NCBI GenBank assembly: GCA_013397695.1
Contig: VYZI01000237.1
Location: forward strand, 976,413 to 1,040,412
Source of the DNA: Centropus unirufus
Lineage: Eukaryota; Chordata; Aves; Cuculiformes; Centropidae
Reading direction: 5' to 3'
Length of the DNA: 64,000 nucleotides
The notes under the pieces: generated by a model
The model's database searches: none
Told to the model about the DNA's origin: nothing
The model's input: only the letters and a program-made list of their open reading frames with translations
Shown here: in pieces, positions 26,601 to 39,000 of the stretch
How positions within the stretch are numbered: the stretch's first letter is position 1
Layout: the number at the start of each line of letters is the position of its first letter
Program-made: the position numbers and the translations under genes

Positions 26601-28977
26601 ATTTGCCACCCAGTTTTGTCATTCCAACATGATGTCTATAAATGATAATCAGGAATGGATCCAGTGAAGATATTCCCAGTTTAATGTGGGATGTGTTAAT
26701 CTTGCTGCCTTCTAGGGTTGATTTTTAGTAATGCTTTCCTATTTTTCACTAACTCTGCACCATTAAACCTCTGCCTCAGTAACACCTTGAAGAAGGTCTG
26801 ATCGCTAGGAGAGCTGGACCAGGATTAGCTCTCCACGCCAGAACCATACGTAGGCTTGAAGCCATATTTGCACAGTCACAAGCAGATTTATTCATACAAA
26901 TGCACTAGGACCTGTCTTGCTTTCTGAACCCTAATATCATCATTTATTTCATTCTGTGCTTCCCATAAGGTCTCAAAGCACTCTCCAAGAGACCACTGTT
27001 GTGTGCTGCCATTACACACACAGACAAGGGTCATAGGTTTGAGGTCACTCTGCCTTCAAAATCAGCCAGGGGAAGCTGTCAGAGAGGAGATTAAATGCTT
27101 TTAATCTTGAACTCCACTTAAAGCTCCTCCCACTTGGCCACGTTGCCTCCTTGTGAGTGAATGTACATCACTGACAAATGTATGTGCTTTTAGACCTACA
27201 GAAGTGCTTCTAAGCTGGGTGGACGGAGCTTCAAATGTAAAATTGCAAAGCTTCTCAGCATAGTACAGCTCTTTGTTCCCTTTTGTTTTGATCTTTCCCC
27301 TAATTGTGTCTTATGGAAACAGATGGGGTTACTCATGGAAGTAAACGCTGTTTGCTTTCATCAGTTGGAAGGCACAGGACTCCCCATAATGCAGTTTTGC
27401 AATACAACACCGAGTATCTCACAAGTAAAATCCTCCCCTGTCTCCATGTCAATGTTAAACAACAGCTGTGCAGAATATTCAAACTGATAAGCCTTTGAGG
27501 TTTTCACATTTTCTGTCACTCAATCACCCCAGTTTACAAAACAAATATAAAACCTGGGGGGCTTTGTTCCATCCTGGGACAGGTTTGGAGTGGGGGGTGC
27601 TGCTTTAACGTAATTCCTATGTAAAGGCCCCAAGCCATGCACTTATCTCACTAAAACAGTGGAAAATGGTACATAGAGTGATGGGAAATCCTTCAATGTG
27701 CAAAAATGCCAGAAATAAAACATTTGGAGACTACAAAGTGATCCACAATGACACTGAAGACTTTATCCTCGTGTCTGCACCATGTAACAGATTTTGAACC
27801 TCTCGGCTGGCTTTCTCCTTAGTAGAGTGATGCCATGTTCTTTGTTAGCCTGGTGCTTTATGCAGAACCAGAGCATCCCATCGGGTTTAGTTGGTGCCTT
27901 GTATACAGGGTGCTCTTGGGTTAATCCCTGTACTATGGATCTTCATGCTTTATCTTTGTACTCCACTGCCAGTTCCACAGCACCTTCTCCATCTTCCTGC
28001 CTAGGAAGGCTTGATAAGAGCTGCCCAGGAACAATGGTACATCCTGCAGTCCTATCTCCTACCTAACCCAGGCTGCTATCTGCTAAGCTCCCACCTACTT
28101 CCAGCAGTCAGTAAGGCAGACCACCCCCCAGGAGTATTCTGGACTCAAGTTCAAGCTGGTGAAGTCAATTGAAAATATCTTATTGTCTTCCACGGTTCAT
28201 GGCCAGGACTGTCTTCTGTGAGTGTGAACCAACACCACAGCTCTCTGAACTCTCACATCTTTGATCACGGATGGATTTGAACAGTTATGGATTGCAGGAG
28301 AGCAATCTCACTGAGGTTCAACACTTCCTAATGTCCTCTTTATTACAGGATATGGAAGGCAGAGCTCAAGAATGAGTGAGGAACATAACAGTGAGCAAAT
28401 CCCTTCCCAGCATAGCTCGGACAGATCAGCTTTCTCCTCAGGCCTCCCACTGTCCAGGGGCACAGGGTATTTCTTTCATTTTTGTAAAGACAGCAAATTA
28501 CACACAAAAAAAATTCTCTGGCTCACAGATCACAAACTGGTAAGAAATCAAAGGGAATCAGAGGAAATGTCTTTCTGCTGAATGACTAAAATTAATCCCA
28601 AGTGTAATTTCACTGGCATCAGTGCAAAACAAACGTTTGACCAGGTCTGCCATTTGCAAGAAAAATAGGTTTGTGTTTCCCTTTCACATGTGCTTAAAAA
28701 TACATTTTTCTTTCCCCTTTTTAATCTTTTTTATTTGAAAGGACTGTTTCAAGAGTAATTGTGAGCTTCCACTTGCATTGAAGTACTCACGATGATAATA
28801 TCACCAGTTATTTGTTTTACAGTGGTCTCTAGAGCCTACCCAGTGACAAAGTCCAGGTGTGCTGGACGCTGCAGACAATGCTGGTCTATATCATCTAGAA
28901 CAGCCTAAGGAACTTTTAATGGTACTGAAGTTCACGCTATTCAAACCTTTGCACTCTGTGGCCACAGCACTGGCATT
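23663..28977. other. Non-coding stretch, no gene recognised
   Basis: Only one inverted repeat (24012-24034) and A-rich sequence near 25565-25615 stand out. Confidence 0.6.
24012..24034. repeat. Perfect inverted repeat, 10-bp arms, 3-bp loop
   Basis: ATTTGTACAT, spacer GAT, ATGTACAAAT. A nine-base direct repeat (AATGAACAT) follows at about 24035-24052. Confidence 0.9.
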
Positions 28978-29176
28978 AGGGAAAAGGTTGCCCAGGGAAG
29001 CTGTGGCTGCCCCGTCCCTGCAGGTGTTCAAGGCAGGTTGGATGGGGCCTTGAGCAGCCTGGTCCAGTGGGAGGTGTCCCTACCCATGGCACAGGGTGGG
29101 ACTGGATGGGCTTTAAGGCCCCTTCCAACTCAAACCATTCTATGATTCTATGATTCTATAATTCCATAATTCTAAC
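28978..29176 (+). mobile_element. CR1 LINE 3' end with expanded 8-bp tail
   Basis: Begins in the TTGCCCAGGGAAGCTGTGGC block and ends with four to five variants of the ATTCTATG octamer (29139-29174). Confidence 0.92.
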
Positions 29177-31499
29177 TTCAGTCAACTTGCTTCTGGGGCA
29201 AGAGACACTTCCCACTCCAGAAAGCTCAAACCGAAATTCTACTGCATTCATTGTCTCTGACTAATGTCCACCCAGCTTCCAATTCCTTTTCAGTTTGTGC
29301 TGGACCAGCCCTTTGCAATAGATTGACAAGTTAGCATCACCCTCCCAGACTTCCCCTGGTTGCTGTTCTGATGCTTGTTCTCTGCCCTGTTCTGCAGATA
29401 TAGAATTATATACACAAAGCAGAATTTTCTCCCCCTCATCCTCCTGCAATAATATAGCATGCAGTGGAAACAGCGTGGTGGAAAATAATGCTATGATTTC
29501 TAATGGTTTTTGCAAAATAAAGGATATCAGATCACATTTTCTCCTCAGTTTAGTCACTGATCACACAGTAATGAAGAGCAGAAGTTGCCCTGATTTGTTT
29601 AAAATAATGAGAAGCTGTGACTTTGTGCAATTTGATCATAAATTTTTGTCTCACATTTTCTCCCCCATGAGAACGTTGTGAGAGTGGGTGTCATTTACTG
29701 CCACAAACCATGAGCATTAATGCATTATTCAAGAAAAACAAATGGCCTCCCTTTGAAATCCCCTGCCCACCTCAAGAGAGTAATGGGGTTATAAATAGAG
29801 AAGGGACAAATATTGACTCTATGAAATGTAAAGGTACCTGGGAGTTCACCCATCAGTCTTTACACGGCACTTGCCTTTCAAGATGAATGGGATTTCTTTC
29901 ATAATCCATTCTGATTATTTCTTTTTTTAAGTATCACATCAGGAAACAGGATGGGGACATTCAAGTTGGTGCTCTCTTTAAGTTTTGAAGATGTTCCAGA
30001 CTGTTTCTGAAGGACAGTACCTCTGATTTCTACAATGAGGCGGATCCTCCCAATCCAAGAGTCGCCGTGTGCCATTTTGGTGCTGTTTCTGGTGCAGCTT
30101 TCTGCCAGATACCTTCAGAAAGTCGTCCTCCGTCACCTACACCATGGAAACTCAGGGACATAGACATCCCTTGACATCTAGACCCATACAGGACTCAAGA
30201 GGAGCCAAGAATTTACTGCCCAAGAGAAAGGCCTCCAGCACCACTTACCAAACTTCATGTTACTTTGACACATGCTCTTCCTGCCCCTCCAAGCTCACAA
30301 CGTCTCATTCATTTAACCTCTCAAGTAATTCTGTACCTGTCCTCTACTCAGACTATTAGTGTCTACTTTAGATTCATTTCAACCTTGGCTTCCAGCTTAC
30401 ATTCAATTCCTCTTAATTATTATTATTGAATCAATAATATTAATAGTAATCATCTTAATTATTATCGAATCAATTATTGAAAATTATTATTATCCATTAT
30501 TGGCATTATTATTATGATTATTATTAAAATTATTGAATAAAAAACCAAGATAATCGAGTGTTTCATGAATGCTGAGATAAAGCCAGCATTGCTGTCCCAT
30601 CTGTAACAGGCAATGGTCCCAGGTATCCTACAGGGAACTGCATGGGGACAGAACTGAGAGCCAAAACCGCTAGAGCAGCTGCAAAGTCAGACACATCTTA
30701 AATTCTCAATGATCTGAAAACACCACAGATTCCAAGAGGAATTTAAAGACACTTCTGACACTGAACATAGGGCCAGTATCTACTGAGTCACTGGCAAAGC
30801 TGCCCACAGGCCAGTTTATATTTCAGATGTCACCTGCACCCTGACGGCAATCATTGGTACCTTTTCTTTTTCCTTCTTCCATAAGGCTTAGACAGTAACA
30901 ATTTATCTTTCAGGGCTGGAAGACAAAGGGAAAAGGATATGGAATAAAATAGGTGTGCATGACCATGCTGGTGATGCGCAGAGGCCCTCCAGAAGCCTCG
31001 GGCTCAGGGTAGTTGGGGTAATCCCTATTCCAGCAGCTGCCTGAGAAGGGGAGAAGACGCAGGTGGACTTGCAGGGTTAACCACGCGTGGCTCCAACAGG
31101 ATGCACGCTCCAAAACCACCAAGGCCTGGGATTGTTTTGACAGAACAAGGTGAAGCTTTTCCAGCCCATTGCTCCTCCAAGCTCAGTGCTAGGATGCTGC
31201 ATGCTGGAGAACAGCTCTCCCTCTCCTCTTTACTTGCTCCACAATGAAATGAAAAATATATTTGTGGATGCTTGATGGCCACCTTCTTGAAGTGTCTGGT
31301 ACCTTGTGTTAAGCAACACTTTGGGATATCTCAGATTCTTAAGTCTCAGGGAGGTCAACTCACCTTAAGGTAACCAACAACTCATATCTCATTAAAGAGA
31401 AGCCTCCAGAAAAACTAGAGCTTCCAGCAGGTTATTTAAATATTCTAATAAAATCCACTGCACTCAAACCTTTCTAGAGTAGTTTAAAGAGCTGGTTTG
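29177..31499. other. Non-coding stretch with AT-rich repeat
   Basis: Nothing recognised apart from the degenerate ATT repeat at 30408-30545. Confidence 0.6.
30408..30545. repeat. TTA/ATT-rich degenerate microsatellite
   Basis: About 140 bases of (ATT)n-like sequence with GAATCAAT interruptions occurring twice. Almost no G or C. Confidence 0.85.
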
Positions 31500-31906
31500 A
31501 TACCTGGGATAAATAGGACACAGAGGAATCTGGGCACTGCCTCATGCCCATGTACAAGGCTGCACCTTGACTCCTGTGTTCAGTTTTGGGCCCCTCACTC
31601 CAAGAAGGACCTTGAGGTCCTGGAGCACGTCCAGAGAAGGGAATGGAGCTGGGGAAGGGACTGTAGAACAAGGGTTGTGAGGAGCAGCTGAGGGAACTCG
31701 GGTTGTTGAGCCTGGAGAAGAGGAGGCTGAGGGGAGACCTCATCCCTGCCTCCCAGTGCCTGAAAGAAGGGCAAGAAGAGGTGGGTGCTGGGCTCTTCTA
31801 CCATGTTAGAGGAAATGGAATGAAGGGCAACGGCCTCAAGCTGCACCAGGGCAGGGTCAGATTGGCCATCAGAAACAATGTCTTTTGTTCTGCACTGTGG
31901 CAGAAA
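31500..31906 (+). mobile_element. CR1 LINE internal fragment, 3'-truncated (subgroup B)
   Basis: Contains CACTCCAAGAAGGACCTTGA, GAGCAGCTGAGGGAACTCGG and the CTGCACCAGGGCAGGGTCAG block, then leaves the consensus just after CATCAGAAACAATGTCTT. The usual tail is absent. Confidence 0.88.
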
Positions 31907-34900
31907 TGTCAGGGGAAGGAGCTTTATTCCTGAGGCAGCACCTACCAAAGGAAAGTTTTAAAAATTAATCATCAAAAGCATTGTTTCCACGTTCAAATCC
32001 AACCAAACCCAAACTATGGCAAGCCTTGAGGTCCACACTGACCCAGTGATTGTTCCCAGAAGTGAAGGAGATGACCAGAAGTGTTTCCTGCCTACCCAGC
32101 ACGATGAGGAAGGCTCTCCATGAGCCAGGCTCATTTTGCTTGGAATCTGGGGACTTCCACCTACTTGTGAACACATAACAGACCACATCTCCAGAGCAGC
32201 TCAGTCCCTTGTAGACAACTCTTTCTGTCTAAAGACATAATAACACCAACAGCAGGTGTTACCACCTTTTGGCTGTGCTTCCTCTAAAGAGATGTACAAG
32301 TTCCCTTGGGCAACATGAAAATTTACTCCCTTCTTCACACCCTCTGACTCTTCCTAGACAGCTGCGTCGGGGCTGCTGCAACATGGCCTCAGGTGTTTAG
32401 AAGAAATCCTCAGGATTTCAGACAGCAATGCAAGCTGTTCTGGAGGGGAATATCCTGGTGCTGCAAAGAATGATGCACAAATCTGTGTTGGGACTGAAGT
32501 ACCACATCCCTGGCCTCATGGGGAGACGAGCAGGTTAAAACCAGGCAGCATGTGTTAGATGCAGGTTGGCAGGTCAGCTCAAGCCAGGAAACAGCTGCCA
32601 AGGCTTACACAACTCAAAGTGAGATTCCAGCCCCTGTGCTACTAACAAGTTTTGGGGTTTCTTAATTCACATTCAGCATCATGCAGACCTGGATTTGTCC
32701 CAGGCCTCACTGAGCTGTCTCTGAACTCATTCTGAGCCAACTCTGGGACAGCCTGTTGTGCATCTCCACATCAGAAACATAGGTCCTTCCCTATCTGGCC
32801 AAAAGCAGCATATGGTGTAAGCAGCTCTGCTCTTAGGGCTTTCCTTACAGCAGAGTTGAGCTAAAGCACAGCAAATAAAAACGAATGGCTCAGAGTCAGA
32901 AAGAAAGGTGTGCCAGAACACAAGGCAGATTTCCTTCACCACAGGGTACTCCCTAAACATCTGCCTTTTTTTTCCACTAATGAGCAGAACCATCATTCAG
33001 TGAAATCTTCAGCAAGGAAGTGGGTCCAAGACAGATCAGTTAAACTGGTGACCTGAGAAAGAATACATTGTTTTTCTTGATACCTCTGCAAAAACACAGA
33101 CATCAGGGGAGGAAGGCAGGTCACTGAAATGCCCATGCCAAAAGAGATCTGGGTTTGGTCCATCCAGCTGGATAACTGACTGAACCCAACCTCTAAACGC
33201 ACTGTTGTGGCCAGAAAGGCTGCCTCAGTACTGGGCATAAATGCAGCTGAAGACTAGAAACTATCGTTGTCTCTTTATTTGTGATGACTCTTCCCACCAC
33301 TGAACTGCTGTGTTCCGCGTTGAAACAAGAAGTTCAAGAAAGACACTGCAAGAGGCTTCAAAGAGAGTAAGACGAAGGATGACACCTAAAGGGAAACCTT
33401 GACCCCATCCTATTTCCATCTTCCAGAGGGGATTGAGCCAAGCACTATTTATTTCCTACCTGGCTGAGTTTTCTTCCTAAAGAAACTCAGATGCTCAAAC
33501 AAGGAATTGCAATGCTTTTTGGTAGAACAAAAAAGACCTTCGAGGAACAGTATTCCACAGCTGCCTAGGCACTGTGGAAACCACTCCTAAAGTGTGCTCT
33601 ATAGGATACCCCTGCTCCCCCAGGGGAGATCTGGCCAAAACTTCTTATCAAAAAGACCTTAAGGAGTGACTTGACTATGCCTACCTGAAAGAAAGACACA
33701 CGCTCAGTAATAAGGGGGCATAATTCAAGCTGGGCAAGCAGTCACAAATTAATTCTGTACAGTAGAAGTAAGGATCCACAGGTGAGCTTCCCCAGGACCT
33801 GACAGGAGGGAATTATTATAGAGATATGCTCAACTCAAGCAGAATTAATTCCCAAAGCCTGTTTAATCTTTGACACATCATCTGAGTACAGTGAAGCCTT
33901 TATGAATTTCATCCTATGCCCAGAAGCATTTTACAGAAATTATCAACTCATGTGACTGTAAAGTGGCCATAGATTTGTTAAGAAAAGTAGGAAGCGGCCC
34001 TTCTACTCTCTCTGACTTGGTCAGTGAAGAAACTCCGGCTGAGTCCCTCACACCCATTTTCTGAACTCAAGAAAACTGTCCCTGAGAAAAAGGAGACCCG
34101 AGTACAGGGCATCCACCATGAGTAAGAAGCTCGCACAGTACAAGTGATGGACCTAAAGGAACAGGTGTCTCAAGTCAACCTTGAAAACCTGCACTTGTTC
34201 TCCTTAAAAAGAAGAAAAGGTGGGTCACACCTGACTGGCTTAGTCAAGCAAATCAGCAGGGCCTTAATGCCAGGGTGCCACAAGCTACACAGAAACTACG
34301 CCTGGGGTTCAGGGCCCTGCAGGGCACCTCAAGTGAAGTGAGGTTCAACTGCAGTAACAAGGGAATAGTTGAGTCGATGTGGTGCCAGTCTGGTCGCGGA
34401 GACCTCACAGAGACTTATTTGCAGGATGTAGGAGGCCACGTTGACATGGAAGGAGAATATGTGACATTGGAAGGACCTTAAATGTTGAAAAATTGAAAAG
34501 TTAGCAGGAGAAGATAGACACATTGGAAGGAGACCAAGTGAGAAACTAAATAGCAAGAAGACCAAGTAAAAAGAGGAACTGAAGAACCCAAGACTACAAA
34601 ATCACGGTGGGTGTGGAAAAAATGACAATGGTGCATGCTTTAGGTAGTTTAACCAATAAAATATATAATTTAGACACATGAATAAAAACAATAAGCAATA
34701 GAAACATTTAACTGTGTAATCTTAGGAGAGAAAAATGCAGCTTTCTGATAATAAAGGATCTTCTCTATACCATACAGGGGTCCATGCATTCAAGCCCTTC
34801 AGCTGGTGGGTTGCTCTTGTTAGGCTGCAATCAATAGGCGTCAGAAAAGGAGTTAGAAATGCCTCCTTTACGCTGTGGCATCCAATTCTCTTGTTTAAAA

Positions 34901-35469
34901 AGAGTCGTGAGCCACATATCTGCATTTTTCCAAGTCAAAACCCATGCATTTCCTGACAGTTGGTTTGGAATCTCTTTGACAATCATTAAGTGATTGGAAT
35001 CACCCCTACATGCTCTGTTCCTGTCCACCTGAGATACAGCCTTCTCAGTTTTTAATAGTGCTTGGGTAACGACAAGAACTTAAAAAAAAAATAAAATAGA
35101 AACAATCTCGAAACTTGGCTTTTAGTGATGTGCTCAGTGTTGGGGAGGGTTTTTCTTTGTATTTTAAAGGTCAGAGTGCCCTCTTCTGTCCCAGTCAGGT
35201 CTGGTTGGTAACTCAGATCAGCACATTAGGAAGAAATACCGTGCCTTGTCTTCATGATCTAAATAACAGTTAGGAACCAAACAGCTGATAGCAAATTAGA
35301 AAATAATTCTCTTTAATACTGGGGGGGGGAGGGTAATAGGCAGGTACAAGGTCACCTGCCACCAAGAGAAGAGCCTGGGGAACAGAAAACATGATTGGTG
35401 AGGTCGGGCACGTCTTGGGGTGAATCTCTGCCGAGCTGAACTGGTGGAGTTTAAAGTTCCACACTCTTT
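31907..35469. other. Non-coding stretch upstream of MRPL19
   Basis: Complex sequence without recognisable CR1, LTR or exon. It passes into the MRPL19 CpG island at its right end. Confidence 0.6.
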
Positions 35470-35962
35470 ATGGAGCCTTTGCCTCCCCCCAACTGGGGAT
35501 CCCCGGGGGAAACCCGGCTGAGCCAAAGGCACTGCGGGCAGCTCCAGAACAGCAGCGCGGACAACCGCGCCTACGGGATGGAAATGGGCAGAGCCAAGAC
35601 TTATTGGCAATTATTAACGATTCTTGTGGAAACAGCAAGGAGCGTGGCTCTGGAATGCGGGTCATGCAGGGGAACCTCCTGCGTGCCCCAAGGAGCTGGG
35701 GGGGGCTGTGCTCCCCGCGCTGGGGTGAGCCCAGAAACAAGGGAAAAAACACCCTGTAAAAACATGAAATGTTGTTAAAACCCCGCGCTTTCACACTGAA
35801 CTGTCCCAAACAGTCCCGCCGCCTGCTGCCCACGCCCCTTTGCCTTGGATTGGGAAGGACCTTGGAGCCCCCGCGGCTGCAGCCCCGCCTGCCGCGGGCA
35901 GGGACCGCCGCCAGCCCCGCCCCGCGCTGCTTTGGCCCCGCGCGCTCGCCGTAGCGCGCCGC

Positions 35963-35971
35963 CCGGAAGTG
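35963..35971 (+). promoter_or_regulatory. ETS/GABP-type site upstream of the MRPL19 start
   Basis: CCGGAAGTG matches the ETS-family consensus and lies 12 bases before the ATG. GABPA (NRF-2) sites of this form are common at transcription starts of nuclear genes for mitochondrial translation. The match is seen directly; occupancy is inferred. Confidence 0.6.
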
Positions 35972-35983
35972 CCCGCAGTCGCC

Positions 35984-36044
35984 ATGGCGGCGGCTCTGGG
36001 GAGGCTCCTGCCGCGCGGGGCTGCGGGCCCGGGAGCCGCCCGGC
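35984..36044 (+). CDS. MRPL19: MRPL19 coding exon 1 (5' part; rest in assembly gap)
   Basis: Starts MAAALGRLLPRG and is rich in Ala, Gly, Arg and Leu with no acidic residue, as expected for a mitochondrial targeting peptide. The reading frame runs into the N block after 20 codons plus one base. Exon 2 needs exon 1 to end in phase 1, so the missing part must bring exon 1 to a length of 3n+1. Confidence 0.85.
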
Positions 36045-39000
36045 NNNNNNNNNNNNNNNNNNNNNNNNNNNNNNNNNNNNNNNNNNNNNNNNNNNNNNNN
36101 NNNNNNNNNNNNNNNNNNNNNNNNNNNNNNNNNNNNNNNNNNNNNNNNNNNNNNNNNNNNNNNNNNNNNNNNNNNNNNNNNNNNNNNNNNNNNNNNNNNN
36201 NNNNNNNNNTTATCTCCTCCTGCCCCTCCCTCTGTCTTTTCCTGCCCCCGCTTCTCTGCTCCTGCCCCTCCTTGTACCTGCCCGCCCCCTTTATCTCCTC
36301 TTGTCCTCACGTGCTCCCCTTGTCCTCGGCTGCCCTAATTATCCCTGTCTGCCCCCCTTTACCTTCCCCTGCTCCTCTTATCCCTTCGGGACCCCCTTGT
36401 CCCCTTCTGCCCTCCCTTATTCCCTCCTGCCCTCTGGTCTCCTACCACCCCTGTTATCCCCGTCTGCCACTTTTCATCCCCTGCCATCTTTCTTTTTCTC
36501 TTCCTGACTCCTTTACCTTCTCCTGCCCTTTTTATGCCCGTCTGCCCTCTTTGTCCCATCCTGTAGCCCTTGTTCCCCTCTGCCTGCTGCCCTCCTGCCC
36601 AGCCTGTGTTCCTCTCTCAGCACACCCTGGCAGGGAGGGTGTGGGGGGATCTCAGCCTGCGCATGGATGGGGGGCGGTTCCATGTGAAAATCTGGGGCTT
36701 TTAAGATGTTTTCATTTTCACAGGATGTTTTTCTTGCTCGGGGTATCGAAATAGCAGCGATGAAAAGCCAGCAAAATTCCAGCCACCTCCAAAGCCAGTC
36801 ATTATTGACAAGCTGAAGCAGATAGAGGAGAGGAGGTAGGGCTTCCCGGTGCTTATCCCAGTTGGGTTGTGTTCAGCTCTGCAGTCAGGCAGGTGATTGT
36901 GTCAGCACTTCCTTAAAGCTCTGAAGAGTTTCTCCACAAAGAGTATTCATAGAGATAAAATATGATGAAATGTGCTGTTTAATATGTTTAATGGCCTCAA
37001 GTTGCTCCGGGGGAGGTTTAAATTGGACAGTAGGAGAAATTTCTTTACTGACAGAGTGGTGAAGCCCTGGCAGAGGCTGCCCAGGGCAGTGGTGGAGTCT
37101 CCATCTCTTGAGGGTTTCAGAAACTGTGCAGATGTGGCACTTTGGGACATGGTTTGTAGGCGCAGTGGTCCTGTGTTGATGGTTGGGCTTGATGACCTTA
37201 GAGGCCTTTCCCAGCCTTAATGGTTCTATGGTTCTGTGCTTAAAAACAATTAAAATCCTGTGTTCTAGAGTTCCCGAAAGCACTGGAACAGGAAACAAAA
37301 AATGTCTTATCAGTAAAGATTTTTCCAGCTTTGGGGGTTGGTATGTGAGGTTTTCATTGTGAAAGGCTGCATCCCTTCACTAGACACAAGGTGACAGGGA
37401 CAAGTCCTGTGTCTGCCCATAGACCTTGAGGTCAGCTGTAAGTGCACGTTAATGTTTGTGAAGTGGAGCTGCAAAAGCCTTTTTCTTGACACTCACCAAA
37501 GGTTGGGTTTTCTTCCAGGTTCTTGAGCCCTGAATTTATACCTCCCAGAGGGAGAACAGATCCTCTTAAATTCTTTATAGAAAGAAAGGATATGATCCAG
37601 AGGCGAAAAGTCTTCAACATCCCAGAGTTCTATGTGGGTCAGTAGCAGCTCTGGAGCTTCTATTGTTTCATCCATGTGTTTTGTTGGGTGGGAAGATAAA
37701 CAGTGAGGCCAAAGCTGGTGAAATGTCACAGCACTGGGTGTTTTAGATCAACCTGTATGCGTTGCTGTGCCTCCAACTTTGAGTTCTAATTTCCTGTTTA
37801 CATCCAGCTTCCATTAAACGGGTCAAACAAATGTATTTCTTAAATCCTGGCGCCTTGACACATGGTTTAAGTAAGGAAAATATATTTTATTAGTTGTATT
37901 CAATTTGGATAACAAAGGGCCAAAGGGAAGGGTGAAGAAGCTCCCTACTTAAGCCCTTTAACGTGGATTAATTCAGGGCGTGTTAGGAGTTCATTTGGCA
38001 CTTCCATGGAAAATAACACATTTTCAGAATGCCCCTAAATACGTGCCCTTTGGGGCTCCTTCTCCACACTTGGGATGGGGTTTTCTTACCCAGTTTGTTT
38101 ATTCTCATTATTATGTGGCAGGCAGTATCCTCGCCGTTACCACTGCGGATCTCTATGCCAAGGACAAGGTCAACCGGTTCGTGGGGATCTGCATTCAAAG
38201 GGGAGGCAAAGGCCTTGGAGCTACCTTTGTCCTTCGGAATGTCATAGAAGACCAAGGTGGGCTTCTCATTAGGGAAATTTTGGCAGAAATGGTGAGCAAA
38301 AAGTGGTGGAGTTGGATGTGAAGGGATATCTGGTGCAGGAGTTCAGCCTGTGGAGAGGGTGGTTGGATTAGAGTGAAATCTTGAGTCTGCCTGCTAGGAG
38401 ATACTGCAGTTTAAAACTGCACAGAGAGGCCGATGTGCTGGATATTTGAAGGTGTGGAACTGCTTAGTAGGCATTTTTGATCTGTATACTCGGTGACTTT
38501 TAGACCTGTGTTCTGAGGAGATTGAATGCGAGGAGATCTTCACGCTGAGGGTGGGGAGGCCCTGGCCCAGGTTGCCCAGGGAGGCTGTGGCTGCCCCATC
38601 CCTGGAGGTGTTCAAGGCCAGGTTGGATGGGGCTTGGAGCAGCCTGGTCCAGTGGGAGGTGTCCCTGCCCATGGCAGGGGGTGGGACTGCATGGGCTTTG
38701 AGGTCCTTTCCCACCCAAACCAATCCATGAGATTGGATGTGACCCAGCGTGGCTCTGCTCTCTGCCCGCCATGTGGATTCAAGCCTGGTTTGAGCACTGG
38801 GTGTTTGCATGAACCATGTGCATAAACTGTTCTAACAAACACGAGATGAGCAGAGTTTTCTGAAAGTTTCATGTTCCGGTTTGGGGCAAAGTGGGGGGAG
38901 ACGCAAATGCTGATATTCTGAGAGCACCTACCATGGATGGGGGTCTCTTTGTGTGTACCACACATAGAACTAGAGAGAGAGAGTTAGCAGGCATGGTGGC

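Larger units (their letters stand above)
35470..36044 (+). promoter_or_regulatory. MRPL19: MRPL19 CpG-island promoter region
   Basis: GC content and CpG density rise sharply compared with the 35 kb to the left, peaking at 35930-36044 just before and across the start codon. No TATA box is apparent, as usual for housekeeping mitochondrial-ribosome genes. The island is interrupted on its right by the assembly gap, so its true extent is unknown. Confidence 0.8.

Noticed and set aside
1..35469. EVA1A coding exons
   Set aside because: I looked for the membrane segment and C-terminal motifs of this conserved neighbour in the open frames and did not recognise any, so it is not annotated.
35840..36754. 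304-codon and 280-codon frames spanning the N gap on both strands
   Set aside because: Their length comes from the N block being read through. The + frame includes real MRPL19 exon 1 but then runs into the intronic polypyrimidine repeat; the - frame is its shadow in the CpG island.
36885..37298. 137-codon - strand frame in MRPL19 intron 2
   Set aside because: Covers an antisense CR1 copy; no independent evidence.
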